Shown: positions 1 to 7,708 of the stretch, piece by piece | Layout of the letters: the number at the start of each line of letters is the position of its first letter | How positions within the stretch are numbered: the first letter of the stretch is position 1 | NCBI GenBank assembly: GCA_948468535.1 | Contig: CAOKIL010000002.1 | Span: forward strand, 1-64,000 | DNA: 64,000 bases | Reading direction: 5' to 3' | Origin: an uncultured Eubacteriales bacterium | GTDB taxonomy: Bacteria > Bacillota > Clostridia > Monoglobales > Monoglobaceae | The notes under the pieces: generated by a model | The model's database searches: none | What the model was told of the DNA's origin: nothing | What the model saw: the letters and a program-made list of their open reading frames with translations, nothing else | Program-made: the position numbers and the translations under genes

Positions 1-440
1 CTGTTTTCAACTGACTTTATGTAAAAACCTCTGCCGTAGTAAAAACGTATCAGCGGTGTAACATGCGAACCTGTGTGTAATCTGAGAATATGCACGTCAT
101 TTTCTTTCATTACCTTGTCAACAACACTCATCAGGATTTTACCGATACCATTATTTCTCTGTGTTGACTTCACAGCAAATCTGCTTAGGTATGCCTCGTG
201 ATTGGCAAGCAGTTCTATTCTTACCGCTCCGATAGGTTCATCATCAATAAACACAACATAGACCTCTTTTGTGTCTATGTCATGTTTTACATCATCATAA
301 GTCTCCTGTAATGCTTCAATATTATAATCAAGGCCTGCCATTTCACAATATTTCAAAAAGGCATCCTTTGTTATCTTTATTATTGCCGGTATATCTTCTT
401 CTGATGCTCTTTTAACCTCAAAAGCATATAACTTATCCAT
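1..440 (-). CDS. GNAT-family N-acetyltransferase, partial (C-terminus beyond window)
   Basis: The minus-strand frame opens at ATG 440-438 and runs off the left edge, leaving about 146 residues. It begins MDKLYAFEVKRASEEDIPAI and continues with the acetyl-CoA-binding core of the GNAT fold: a strand ending in VYVVFIDDEPIGAVRIELL, then LSRFAVKSTQRNNGIGKILM, which is the Q/R-x-x-G-x-G/A loop that holds the CoA pyrophosphate, and a later YYGRGF motif. The start codon shares one base with the argF stop (TAATG), so translation is probably coupled to argF. The substrate cannot be read from the sequence. Position at the end of an arginine operon could mean an amino-acid-related acetylation, but a general GNAT role is equally possible. 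Confidence 0.85.
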   Translation of the reverse strand, partial: MDKLYAFEVKRASEEDIPAIIKITKDAFLKYCEMAGLDYNIEALQETYDDVKHDIDTKEVYVVFIDDEPIGAVRIELLANHEAYLSRFAVKSTQRNNGIGKILMSVVDKVMKENDVHILRLHTGSHVTPLIRFYYGRGFYIKSVEN

Positions 441-1369
441 TACTTATTGTCACCTACCATAAGCATTGCCATAACAGCCTTCTGTGCATGAAGTCTGTTT
501 TCTGCCTCGTCGAATATAACGCTGCGCTCGCTGTCGATTACATCCTCGGTAACCTCATAACCTCTGTATGCCGGCAAGCAATGCATGAATATACTGTCCG
601 GCTTGGAATGGGAGAACAGTTCTTTATTAACCTGATAATCCTTGAAAATCTTTGCGCGTTCCGCCTTTTCAGCTTCCTGACCCATACTTGCCCATGTATC
701 AGTATATACTACATCTGCGTCTTTTATTGCCTCAGCCGGGTCATTTGTGATTAAAACTTTGCTGCCAAGTATTTTGGCGTCCTCTTTGGCATTTGCCACA
801 ATCTCAGGGTTGCACTCATATCCGGCAGGTGAAGCAATGCTTACGTCCATTCCTGCTTTTGCACATGCGTAGAGCAATGAATGTGCTACGTTGTTTCCGT
901 CGCCGATGTACGCAAGTTTTAAGCCGCGCAATCTGCCTTTGTGCTCCTGAACAGTGAGCAAATCAGCAAGAGCCTGACATGGATGAAGCAGGTCTGTCAA
1001 ACCATTGATAATCGGAATTGTGCCATACTCAGCCAAATCAAGAACATCCTGATGGTCAAATGTTCTTATCATAATGCCGTCAACAAAACGGCTCATTACG
1101 TTTGCGGTATCATATATTGTCTCGCCTCTGCCAAGCTGAATGTCGTTTGAACTTAAAAACAAAGCGTGACCGCCAAGCTGATACATACCTACTTCAAATG
1201 AAACACGAGTTCTGGTTGATGACTTTGAGAAAATCATACCCAATGTCTTGCCTTTTAATATGTTATGTTCTATACCCTGTTTCTGCTCTCTTTTAAGTTT
1301 TGCCGCCAATGATAAAAGCTGTGAAAACTCCTCATGTGTTACGTCATGCAAACTTATAAAATGTTTCAT
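440..1369 (-). CDS. argF: Ornithine carbamoyltransferase
   Basis: 309 residues, the normal length for this family. It condenses ornithine with carbamoyl phosphate to give citrulline in cytoplasmic arginine biosynthesis. Visible motifs are SSTRTR near residue 50 (carbamoyl-phosphate binding), HPCQALAD near residue 130, and HCLPA near residue 265, which contains the cysteine typical of ornithine rather than aspartate carbamoyltransferases. The gene lies 2 nt downstream of argD and overlaps the following acetyltransferase start by one base, so argD-argF-GNAT form one minus-strand operon. argC and argB are in a separate cluster at 35.6-37.5 kb. The catabolic form (arcB) is possible from sequence alone, but pairing with argD favours the biosynthetic role. 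Confidence 0.95.
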   Translation of the reverse strand: MKHFISLHDVTHEEFSQLLSLAAKLKREQKQGIEHNILKGKTLGMIFSKSSTRTRVSFEVGMYQLGGHALFLSSNDIQLGRGETIYDTANVMSRFVDGIMIRTFDHQDVLDLAEYGTIPIINGLTDLLHPCQALADLLTVQEHKGRLRGLKLAYIGDGNNVAHSLLYACAKAGMDVSIASPAGYECNPEIVANAKEDAKILGSKVLITNDPAEAIKDADVVYTDTWASMGQEAEKAERAKIFKDYQVNKELFSHSKPDSIFMHCLPAYRGYEVTEDVIDSERSVIFDEAENRLHAQKAVMAMLMVGDNK

Positions 1370-1371
1370 TA

Positions 1372-2571
1372 TTATAATACCTCCTCAAGTTTGTTTACCA
1401 AAATATCTATATCATCTTTTGTCACGATAAGCGGCGGAACAATACGCAAAGTGCTGTCTCCTACCGCTCCGACAAGAATACCGTTATCACGAAGTTTTGC
1501 GGTTATGTCTCTGCCAATCGGCTCATTGAATTCAACGCCGCAGATTAGTCCTGCACCGCGAACCTCTTTAATTATATTCTTTTTATCCTTTAGTTCATTC
1601 AGTCTATCAATCAGATATATTCCGACTGATTTTGCGTTTTCAAGTACGCCGTTGTTCAAAAGTTCATCAAGCACAACAAGTCCTGCCCTTGTTGACAACG
1701 GATTGCCTCCGAATGTTGTGCCATGGTCGCCGGGTTTAAAAGCAGACGCAAACTTCTCATTTGCACATATCGCCCCAATAGGTACACCGCCGCCTAAACC
1801 CTTAGCCATTGTGAAAATATCAGGCTCTACACCATACAGTTCATGTGCAAAAAGAGCGCCTGTTCTGCCGATACCTGTCTGAACCTCATCAATGATCAAC
1901 GCTATATCATACTTGCGGCAAAGCTCCTCAGCCGCTCTTACAAACTCGCTTATCAGCGGATTAACTCCGCTTTCGCCCTGTATGAGTTCAAGTATAATTC
2001 CGGCAGTATTCTCGCCCACCGCAGACTTTAATTCTTCGATATTGTTTCTCTCAACATGCAAAAACTTTTCAATAAGCGGTGCATACGGAGCTTGATACTT
2101 TGGCTGACCTGTTGCCGCAACAGCTGCAAGAGTTCTGCCGTGAAACGAGTTCTTGAGCGTCACAAACTCAATTTTATTTGTGCATCCTTTTTCAACCTGG
2201 TATTTTTTTGCAAGTTTAATTGCGCCCTCGTTGGCTTCTGCGCCCGTACTACAGAAAAATGCTCTGTCGCCGCAAGAATTTTCAACAAGCATCTGCGCCA
2301 GCTTTGCCTGATTCTCGACATAGTACACACTTGATGTATGTATCAGATTTTTAACTTGGTCGCACAATTCCTCAGTCATACGTTTATGATTATATCCGAG
2401 CGACGTTACTGCGATACCTGCAAAAAAGTCCTTGTACACCTTTCCGTCATCTGCTGTCAGTTCAATTCCGGCACCGCTTACAAAGCACAGAGGAATCCTC
2501 TCTCCAAATGTATTCATATAATATTTCTTATCAAGCGCCTTGACTTCTTCAAGGCTTAAATGATTATTCAT
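1372..2571 (-). CDS. argD: Acetylornithine aminotransferase
   Basis: 399 residues, a class III PLP-dependent aminotransferase. It converts N-acetylglutamate semialdehyde and glutamate to N-acetylornithine and 2-oxoglutarate. The PLP lysine lies in FTMAKGLGGGVPIGA (about residue 255), preceded by the cofactor-binding LIIDEVQTGIGRTG. An early GAEANEGAIKLAKKY segment is typical of acetylornithine and succinylornithine transaminases. The start is ATG with GGAGAAAA upstream. It is followed after 2 nt by argF. ArgD enzymes often also serve lysine biosynthesis (N-succinyl-diaminopimelate aminotransferase), which the sequence cannot exclude. Confidence 0.95.
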   Translation of the reverse strand: MNNHLSLEEVKALDKKYYMNTFGERIPLCFVSGAGIELTADDGKVYKDFFAGIAVTSLGYNHKRMTEELCDQVKNLIHTSSVYYVENQAKLAQMLVENSCGDRAFFCSTGAEANEGAIKLAKKYQVEKGCTNKIEFVTLKNSFHGRTLAAVAATGQPKYQAPYAPLIEKFLHVERNNIEELKSAVGENTAGIILELIQGESGVNPLISEFVRAAEELCRKYDIALIIDEVQTGIGRTGALFAHELYGVEPDIFTMAKGLGGGVPIGAICANEKFASAFKPGDHGTTFGGNPLSTRAGLVVLDELLNNGVLENAKSVGIYLIDRLNELKDKKNIIKEVRGAGLICGVEFNEPIGRDITAKLRDNGILVGAVGDSTLRIVPPLIVTKDDIDILVNKLEEVL

Positions 2572-2649
2572 AGTTTTTTCTCCCTAAATCTTCTCAGCAT
2601 TTCTTTTACAAACAAAAAAGAAACGTCGGCAAAGAAAAATGTTTATCCA

Positions 2650-2883
2650 TTACCCAAACAGCCTGTCAATTACATAGTCATAACCGGTTTCAGGATTATG
2701 AGGCAATTGGCAATCGGAACAATCCTTAATCCATCTGCCGTCTTTGCCCTTTGTAATTTTATAATTTCCGCCGCAGTCATCAAGTCCGTATAGAGGACAA
2801 AAGCAGAACAGACAGTTAATCTGCTCCGCTTTATGACAAGGATAATATTCACACTCTTTATTCTCAAAAAACCTGTAACCCAT
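2650..2883 (-). CDS. Cysteine-rich small domain protein
   Basis: 77 residues, nearly all one compact cysteine-rich domain. About nine cysteines appear in pairs: CEYYPC, CLFCFCPLYG, DCGGNY, and DCSDC followed by QLPHNPETGYDYVI near the end. This matches the widespread bacterial 'cysteine-rich small domain', presumed to bind metal but with no proven function; family members sometimes sit beside cobalamin genes, which is not the case here. The gene starts 2 nt after the jag stop, so it probably shares the yidC-jag transcript. A 79-nt gap separates it from argD. The start ATG at 2883 is the only sensible one. Confidence 0.8.
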   Translation of the reverse strand: MGYRFFENKECEYYPCHKAEQINCLFCFCPLYGLDDCGGNYKITKGKDGRWIKDCSDCQLPHNPETGYDYVIDRLFG

Positions 2884-2885
2884 AA

Positions 2886-3797
2886 TTAGTCCTTGAGCGA
2901 AACAACCAATTTACGGTTCGGCTCCTCACCGACACTGTAAGTCCGGATTTCGTCATTCTCCTGCAATGCAGCATGAATTATTCGTCTCTCGTTAGGAGAC
3001 ATAGGTTCTAATGTTATCGGCTTTCTCTCTCTGAGAACACGTCTTTCAAGACTGTGAGCCAACTGTACAAGAGTTTTTTCACGCTTAGCGCGATAACCCT
3101 CTGTATCTATGTTGACTTTTATATATGAGTTCTTTTCTCTGTTCACATATAAACTCGTAAGGTACTGAACCGCATCAAGCGTATCGCCCCTCTTACCGAT
3201 AAGCAGCCCCATTCTCTCACCGCTTACAGTGACATCCACTGCGGTTCCGCCGTTTTTAACAGCGACATTTGCATCATCAAGACCCATTTTATGAACAACT
3301 TGCTCAACAAAGTATTGTGCGTCATTCAAGGATTTTTCTGTAACCTCGCGCCTTTTATTATCTTTCTTCTGCGGTTCGCTTGATTCCGCGTCTGCTGACT
3401 TCACTGAAGTCTTTGTCTCAACCTGACTCTTTTCCGGTTTTTCATTTATTACTCTTTCGGGCTTCTGGGCCGGCTTTTGGGGGTGTTCACCTGTTTGTTT
3501 TGCAGAGCTCTTATTTACATTTTCTTTATTCAGTTTTGAAGCATCAGAGCTTGAATTCTCATTGCGAATTTTTCGTCGTTCCTCACGCGTCTTTTTAAGA
3601 CGTTCTTCCTCCTCGGCTTCTTTGGTAATCCATGCAGAAATTATGACCTCTTTGCCAAGAAGTCGGCCAAGAAGTCCTTTTCCGATTTCTCTTTCAACCG
3701 TATATGATAATTCATCAACGAAAACGCCAAATTCTTCCGCCGCAAGTCTCAGCGCCTCTTCTTTACTTTTTGCGTTTTTTTCTATTTTTCTTGGCAT
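2886..3797 (-). CDS. jag: RNA-binding protein Jag/KhpB (EloR)
   Basis: 303 residues in three parts. The N-terminal Jag_N domain is about residues 1-52, including GKGLLGRLLGKEVI. A charged, low-complexity linker runs from about 60 to 150 and is rich in K, E, S and P. After it come a KH domain with the GKRGDTLDAVQYL loop (the GxxG RNA-binding motif) and a C-terminal R3H domain with EPMSPNERRIIHAAL. Jag/EloR proteins bind RNA with KhpA and affect cell elongation and envelope synthesis. The start overlaps the end of yidC by 35 nt, the classical yidC-jag arrangement (spoIIIJ-jag in Bacillus), so translation is probably coupled. The linker is long but not abnormal. Confidence 0.93.
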   Translation of the reverse strand: MPRKIEKNAKSKEEALRLAAEEFGVFVDELSYTVEREIGKGLLGRLLGKEVIISAWITKEAEEEERLKKTREERRKIRNENSSSDASKLNKENVNKSSAKQTGEHPQKPAQKPERVINEKPEKSQVETKTSVKSADAESSEPQKKDNKRREVTEKSLNDAQYFVEQVVHKMGLDDANVAVKNGGTAVDVTVSGERMGLLIGKRGDTLDAVQYLTSLYVNREKNSYIKVNIDTEGYRAKREKTLVQLAHSLERRVLRERKPITLEPMSPNERRIIHAALQENDEIRTYSVGEEPNRKLVVSLKD

Positions 3798-4815
3798 TTT
3801 GCATTTCCTCCTTTACATCTTCTTCAGTAAGCCCAACATCGACAACCTTATTTACAACAAACTGCTGCAGAAGCTGTATCAGACTGCTGAGTATCCAGTA
3901 AAATCCTATCGCCGCCGGCATTGAAAACGCTATCCATGCTGAAAATAACGGCATGACAATCATCATTGTATTCATCGGATTCGGCTTCTCTACTCCGTTT
4001 TCATCTCTCTGAACCGGCTGAGGCGGCTGCATAGCCTGCGTAATCTTTGATGTTACATATGAACTCGCTCCCGCTATAATCGGTATAAGCCAAAGACCAA
4101 TTAAATTCCAGTTGATTCCGCTCTCCGGAATTTTTCCCATAACCAATCCGAGCAACGACCACAAGTCCGGGGTTTCAGATAAGTCAATACCGCAGAAGTT
4201 GAAGTCGATTAAACGGTAAACATTGCCTGTCTCGGTAATCCAGTTGCTATTCATAATCTCCGGATTTGCATGAAGGAAACGAGCAAACTGAATCTCATAC
4301 TGACCGAAGTTTTTAAAGTTATTATCAACAAAAAATCCAACGAAGTTATTAGGATCAATCTTCATTGTATCAAGCAGATGATTCAAAGAATCCAGATTAG
4401 CCTGACTGAGCTGTCCCCAATCGTTCATCGCCCACACAAGTCTCCATATATCCCCGCTGTCAACACCCATAATATATATAATAGGCTGTTTAACAACCCA
4501 ATAAAGTGCCATGAGAATAGGCAACTGAATAAACATAGGCAAGCAACCGCTCATAGGATTTATTTGATACTTTTGGTAAAGCTTCATGGTTTCCTGATTG
4601 AGCTTATCTTTATCGTTCTCATACTTTTTCTGCAAATCCATCAAAAGCGGCTGAAGCTTCTGCGTTTTAAGCATAGACTTCTGCTGTTTGACGGTAAGCG
4701 GCATAAGTATCGCTTTTACGATAATTGTAAACAAAACGATTGCAACACCGTAGTTATTAACCAGAATATACATAAACTTCAGGACCCAGCCCAGGCCCAA
4801 CATAATATAGGACAT
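3763..4815 (-). CDS. yidC: Membrane protein insertase YidC/Oxa1
   Basis: 350 residues. Inserts and folds membrane proteins together with or independently of Sec. It starts directly with a transmembrane segment (LGLGWVLKFMYILV) and has the conserved cytoplasmic hairpin with SMLKTQKLQPLLMDLQKKY, then NPMSGCLPMFIQLPILMALY and later hydrophobic segments, ending in the basic tail KKNRKKRKK. No lipobox cysteine is visible, unlike many Gram-positive YidC proteins. An unusually long extracytoplasmic stretch (about residues 120-215) separates the second and third membrane segments. AGGAGG lies upstream of the ATG at 4815. The gene sits between yidD and jag as expected. Confidence 0.95.
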   Translation of the reverse strand: MSYIMLGLGWVLKFMYILVNNYGVAIVLFTIIVKAILMPLTVKQQKSMLKTQKLQPLLMDLQKKYENDKDKLNQETMKLYQKYQINPMSGCLPMFIQLPILMALYWVVKQPIIYIMGVDSGDIWRLVWAMNDWGQLSQANLDSLNHLLDTMKIDPNNFVGFFVDNNFKNFGQYEIQFARFLHANPEIMNSNWITETGNVYRLIDFNFCGIDLSETPDLWSLLGLVMGKIPESGINWNLIGLWLIPIIAGASSYVTSKITQAMQPPQPVQRDENGVEKPNPMNTMMIVMPLFSAWIAFSMPAAIGFYWILSSLIQLLQQFVVNKVVDVGLTEEDVKEEMQNAKKNRKKRKK

Positions 4816-4865
4816 TCAGTGCCCTCCTTTTAAATATCTGTTTTATGTTATCTATATAATATTAT

Positions 4866-5075
4866 CTAAGGATAATCAATTCCTCCGGGATTAAAAGGAT
4901 TACATCTTAAAATCCGCCATACCGATTTTAAAATTCCCTTAACCAGCCCATACTTTTCAAGCGCCATTATTGCATACTGCGAACACGTCGGATAGAACCT
5001 GCAAGTTGGTTTTCTTTTCATCGGTGAAATATACTTTTGATATCCGCAAATCAATTTTATAACTAATTTTTTCAT
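4866..5075 (-). CDS. yidD: Membrane protein insertion efficiency factor YidD
   Basis: 69 residues, normal family length. The signature [19 protein letters not shown] is present, followed by [19 protein letters not shown], which defines YidD. The protein is a small inner-membrane-associated factor that aids YidC-dependent insertion. It lies between rnpA and yidC on the same strand, with about 50 nt to yidC and 170 nt to rnpA. Confidence 0.93.
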   Translation of the reverse strand: MKKLVIKLICGYQKYISPMKRKPTCRFYPTCSQYAIMALEKYGLVKGILKSVWRILRCNPFNPGGIDYP

Positions 5076-5245
5076 ATACTATATACTTAATATACCAGAC
5101 TATTGTTTAAAGAAAGCATATTCTTCATCATACAAATTACAGACACAAAATATTAGCTTTCACAAAGTCCAAATCTTATCTATTATAATAATACCACTAA
5201 CGGAAAAATTTTGCAACCGTTTTTAATCAAAAACACTGCAAATTA

Positions 5246-5596
5246 CTATTTTATCTGTCCCAAAGCATCGCGCATGGCATTATAGAAGTCTCTTTTAAGT
5301 TTATCATGTTCGCAATTAACCGCTCTTGCTCTCGCTACAATCACAAAATCAAAATTACGTCCTCCACCGAACTCCTCGGTTTTCAGAAATTCGCTGAGCA
5401 AGGCGCGTATTCTGCGTTTTGCACGATTACGGCTAACTGCTCCGCCGACCTTTTTCCCTGCAGTAATACCAAGTCTGTGTACGTTTTCCCGATTAGGCAA
5501 AGCATATGCTACAACGCATGAAGTAACGCAGGTCTTGCCGCGTCTGTACAGCCGGCGAAAATCAACATTCTTTTTTAAGCTGACAAATCCGCTCAT
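5246..5596 (-). CDS. rnpA: Ribonuclease P protein component
   Basis: 116 residues. This is the basic protein subunit of RNase P, which matures the 5' ends of tRNAs with the M1-type RNA. The family signature NRAKRRIRALLSEF is at about residues 57-70, preceded by RLGITAGKKVGGAVSRNR. The N-terminus SLKKNVDFRRLYRRGK is typical. AAAGGAG stands 7 nt before the ATG. It lies downstream of rpmH, with an intrinsic terminator or attenuator (5666-5694) between them. Confidence 0.95.
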   Translation of the reverse strand: MSGFVSLKKNVDFRRLYRRGKTCVTSCVVAYALPNRENVHRLGITAGKKVGGAVSRNRAKRRIRALLSEFLKTEEFGGGRNFDFVIVARARAVNCEHDKLKRDFYNAMRDALGQIK

Positions 5597-5665
5597 TAAA
5601 CTTCTCCTTTATTTATTGGTACAAACAGCAGGTAAAAAAGCTCGGCCTAAAATTTACTCATAATA

Positions 5666-5694
5666 TGCAAAAAGACGCCAAACTCGGCGTCTTT
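5666..5694 (-). terminator. Intrinsic terminator/attenuator between rpmH and rnpA
   Basis: AAAGACGCC (5671-5679) pairs with GGCGTCTTT (5686-5694) around a 6-nt loop. Read on the minus strand the stem is followed by TTTTTG. It lies after the rpmH stop and before rnpA, so it probably limits read-through of the abundant rpmH message. Confidence 0.8.
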
Positions 5695-5710
5695 GAGATT
5701 GCAGATTCCA

Positions 5711-5845
5711 TTAGGCTGACAGTTTTTTTCTGCCTTTAAGTCTTCTTCTCGCCAAAACCTTGCGACCATTTTTTGTACTCATTCTCTTTCTAAAGCCATG
5801 AACCTTAGATCTATGTCTCTTTTTAGGCTGGTATGTTCTAAGCAT
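5711..5845 (-). CDS. rpmH: 50S ribosomal protein L34
   Basis: 44 residues with the canonical L34 body: [18 protein letters not shown], then [19 protein letters not shown] at the end. It starts MLRTYQ where most bacteria have MKRTFQ. The ATG is at 5845-5843, with GAGGGAGGG upstream. Position between dnaA (divergent) and rnpA is the hallmark of the Bacillota origin region. Confidence 0.97.
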   Translation of the reverse strand: MLRTYQPKKRHRSKVHGFRKRMSTKNGRKVLARRRLKGRKKLSA

Positions 5846-5962
5846 CCTATATCCCTCCCTCTATATCTCTCAATATAAAAAATTGATAATTTACTTTAGT
5901 AATGTTATATCAAGACAGCATTTTAATTACAAAATTATACTGCCTATGAAAAAATCTTTAAT

Positions 5963-5991
5963 ATTTTATCATGCTTATCCAAATTTGTCAA
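5963..5991 (-). promoter_or_regulatory. rpmH promoter with an embedded DnaA-box-like site
   Basis: On the minus strand TTGACA (5991-5986) and TAAAAT (5968-5963) are separated by exactly 17 nt, a strong sigma-A promoter for rpmH-rnpA. The spacer holds TTATCCAAA on the plus strand (5975-5983), one mismatch from the DnaA box TTATCCACA. Confidence 0.75.
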
Positions 5992-6204
5992 GTATTATTT
6001 TAGCTTCTTTTCTATATTTTTTGAAATTGAAATAATTTTGAAATTTTTGTGTAACTTTCATGAAATATTTGCTTAAATTTTGTGAAAAAATCCTTTTGGC
6101 AAAAAAATCAGAATATATTGTTGATTACAAAATACAAGCCTCCTATATTTTGTAGTTGGCCTTTTTAAGAACATTTTCAGAAAATTTTTAAGCAAATTTG
6201 GGTG

Positions 6205-6233
6205 TTGAAAAAAGAACTTCTTTCTGTTAAAAT
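6205..6233 (+). promoter_or_regulatory. dnaA promoter
   Basis: TTGAAA (6205-6210) and TAAAAT (6228-6233) are separated by 17 nt. Transcription would start near 6240, giving a leader of about 110 nt. Confidence 0.6.
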
Positions 6234-6308
6234 AATCGTTGGGAATTTAAGAAATATGTTAACTGATTCCTCATATTATGTTAAACAAAACAGTTCATCA
6301 GCAGAATT

Positions 6309-6325
6309 CGCATCCCTCGGATGCG
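6309..6325 (+). promoter_or_regulatory. Hairpin in dnaA 5' leader
   Basis: CGCATCC and GGATGCG form a perfect 7-bp stem with loop CTC. It ends 11 nt before the AAGGAG ribosome site (6337-6342) of dnaA. No T-run follows, so it is not an ordinary terminator; it may affect mRNA stability or translation. Confidence 0.5.
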
Positions 6326-6351
6326 ACCGTAAATACAAGGAGTAGTTCAGT

Positions 6352-7677
6352 TTGGAAAATATAAATATTATTTGGGGAAACGTCACAAGACAACTGCAGG
6401 ACGAGATGTCAACAGTTGCTTTTGATACGTGGATTAAACCGGTTAAACCTGTTGAAGTTGCAGGCAGTTCAATTACTCTCTGCGTACCGGGAGGTTCTCA
6501 GAAAGGAAGTCTCAATAAAAGCATGCTGGTTACAAAATACCGCTCTCTTATTGAAAGCAGCATTGAAACTGTCACAGGGAAGAATTTGGAGCTTGATGTC
6601 TGCTTTGAAAATGATAATTCAAGCAAAGCTTTAGATGATCCTATTAAATACGAGAGCACTTTAAACCCAAAATACACATTTGAAAACTTTATTGTCGGAA
6701 ACAACAATAATCTGGCACAGGCAGCGTCGCTTGCTGTTGCCGAATCACCTGCGCATAAATACAATCCGCTGTTTATTTACGGCGGAAGCGGACTGGGTAA
6801 AACTCATTTGATTCAGGCTATCGGTAATTATTATATAAAAAATAATCCGGGCAAGCGAATCTTATACACTACGAGTGAAAAGTTCACATATGAGCTGGTT
6901 ACCGCTATCCGCGAAAAGACAAACCAGGAATTTAGAAACAAGCACAGAACCGTAGACTTGCTGCTTATGGATGATGTTCAGTTTCTTGCTACCAAAGAAC
7001 TCGCACAGGAGGAATTTTTCCATACTTTTAATGCGCTGTATGAGGCAGGAAAGCAAATTGTTTTAACCTCTGACCGTCTGCCGTCCGAGACTCCGCATCT
7101 TACGGACAGGCTAAAAACCCGTTTCCAGATGGGACTTCTGGCAGACATTCAGCCGCCGGACTATGAGACGCGTCTTGCTATTCTTAAAAGTAAAATTGAA
7201 AATGAATACTTTACATTTGATGAAGAAATCGTCGAGTATGTTGCCAACAACATCACATCAAATGTGCGCGATCTTGAAGGCGCGCTTAAACGTATTTTGG
7301 CATATGCGGGTATTGAGCGCACAAACACTATTTCCATGGAGCTTGCTCAAAAAGCTCTTAAAGAAATCCTGTCAACCCTGCCGCAGCGCAATATTACTAT
7401 TAATGTAATAATAGATGAGGTTGAAAAATACTATCATCTGCCGAAAGGCTCACTGATTACAAAAAAGCGCTCAAATGATATCGCATATCCGCGTCACATT
7501 GCAATGTACATATCGCGTATAACTCTTGACTCATCATATGGCTCAATAGGCGATGCTTTTAACCGTGACCATTCAACCGTCATGAACGCTGTCAAGAAGA
7601 TTAAAAAAATGGTTACTGAAGACGCCGAGCTTCGCGAAATAATAGACGAACTTGTTACAAATATCAAGAAAGATTAA
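6352..7677 (+). CDS. dnaA: Chromosomal replication initiator protein DnaA
   Basis: 441 residues. Domain I (about 1-80) is the DnaA N-terminal fold (WGNVTRQLQDEMSTVAFDTW). A short linker precedes the AAA+ domain, with Walker A GGSGLGKTHL near residue 145 and Walker B LLLMDDVQFL. The C-terminal DNA-binding domain has GDAFNRDHSTVMNAVKKI, the DnaA-box recognition helix. The start is TTG at 6352 with AAGGAG 9 nt upstream; no ATG fits the conserved N-terminus. The gene is followed by mnmE after 31 nt rather than by dnaN, which is unusual. Confidence 0.97.
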   Translation: MENINIIWGNVTRQLQDEMSTVAFDTWIKPVKPVEVAGSSITLCVPGGSQKGSLNKSMLVTKYRSLIESSIETVTGKNLELDVCFENDNSSKALDDPIKYESTLNPKYTFENFIVGNNNNLAQAASLAVAESPAHKYNPLFIYGGSGLGKTHLIQAIGNYYIKNNPGKRILYTTSEKFTYELVTAIREKTNQEFRNKHRTVDLLLMDDVQFLATKELAQEEFFHTFNALYEAGKQIVLTSDRLPSETPHLTDRLKTRFQMGLLADIQPPDYETRLAILKSKIENEYFTFDEEIVEYVANNITSNVRDLEGALKRILAYAGIERTNTISMELAQKALKEILSTLPQRNITINVIIDEVEKYYHLPKGSLITKKRSNDIAYPRHIAMYISRITLDSSYGSIGDAFNRDHSTVMNAVKKIKKMVTEDAELREIIDELVTNIKKD

Positions 7678-7708
7678 GTAACAGTCAAAATCAAAGGATA
7701 ACAAAAAT

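Larger units (their letters stand above)
5992..6351. other. Intergenic region between rpmH and dnaA, candidate oriC or part of it
   Basis: This AT-rich gap between divergent rpmH and dnaA occupies the place where oriC lies in many Bacillota. It has long A/T runs, but I see no cluster of TTATCCACA boxes in it; the only near match is in the rpmH promoter spacer. The dnaA promoter and a hairpin before the dnaA ribosome site are listed separately. The missing box cluster and the missing dnaN downstream make origin activity uncertain. Confidence 0.4.

Noticed and set aside
1334-1882. 182-codon plus-strand frame over argD/argF
   Set aside because: Antisense shadow of two clear genes; composition (Ser/Pro-rich) is typical of reverse reading.
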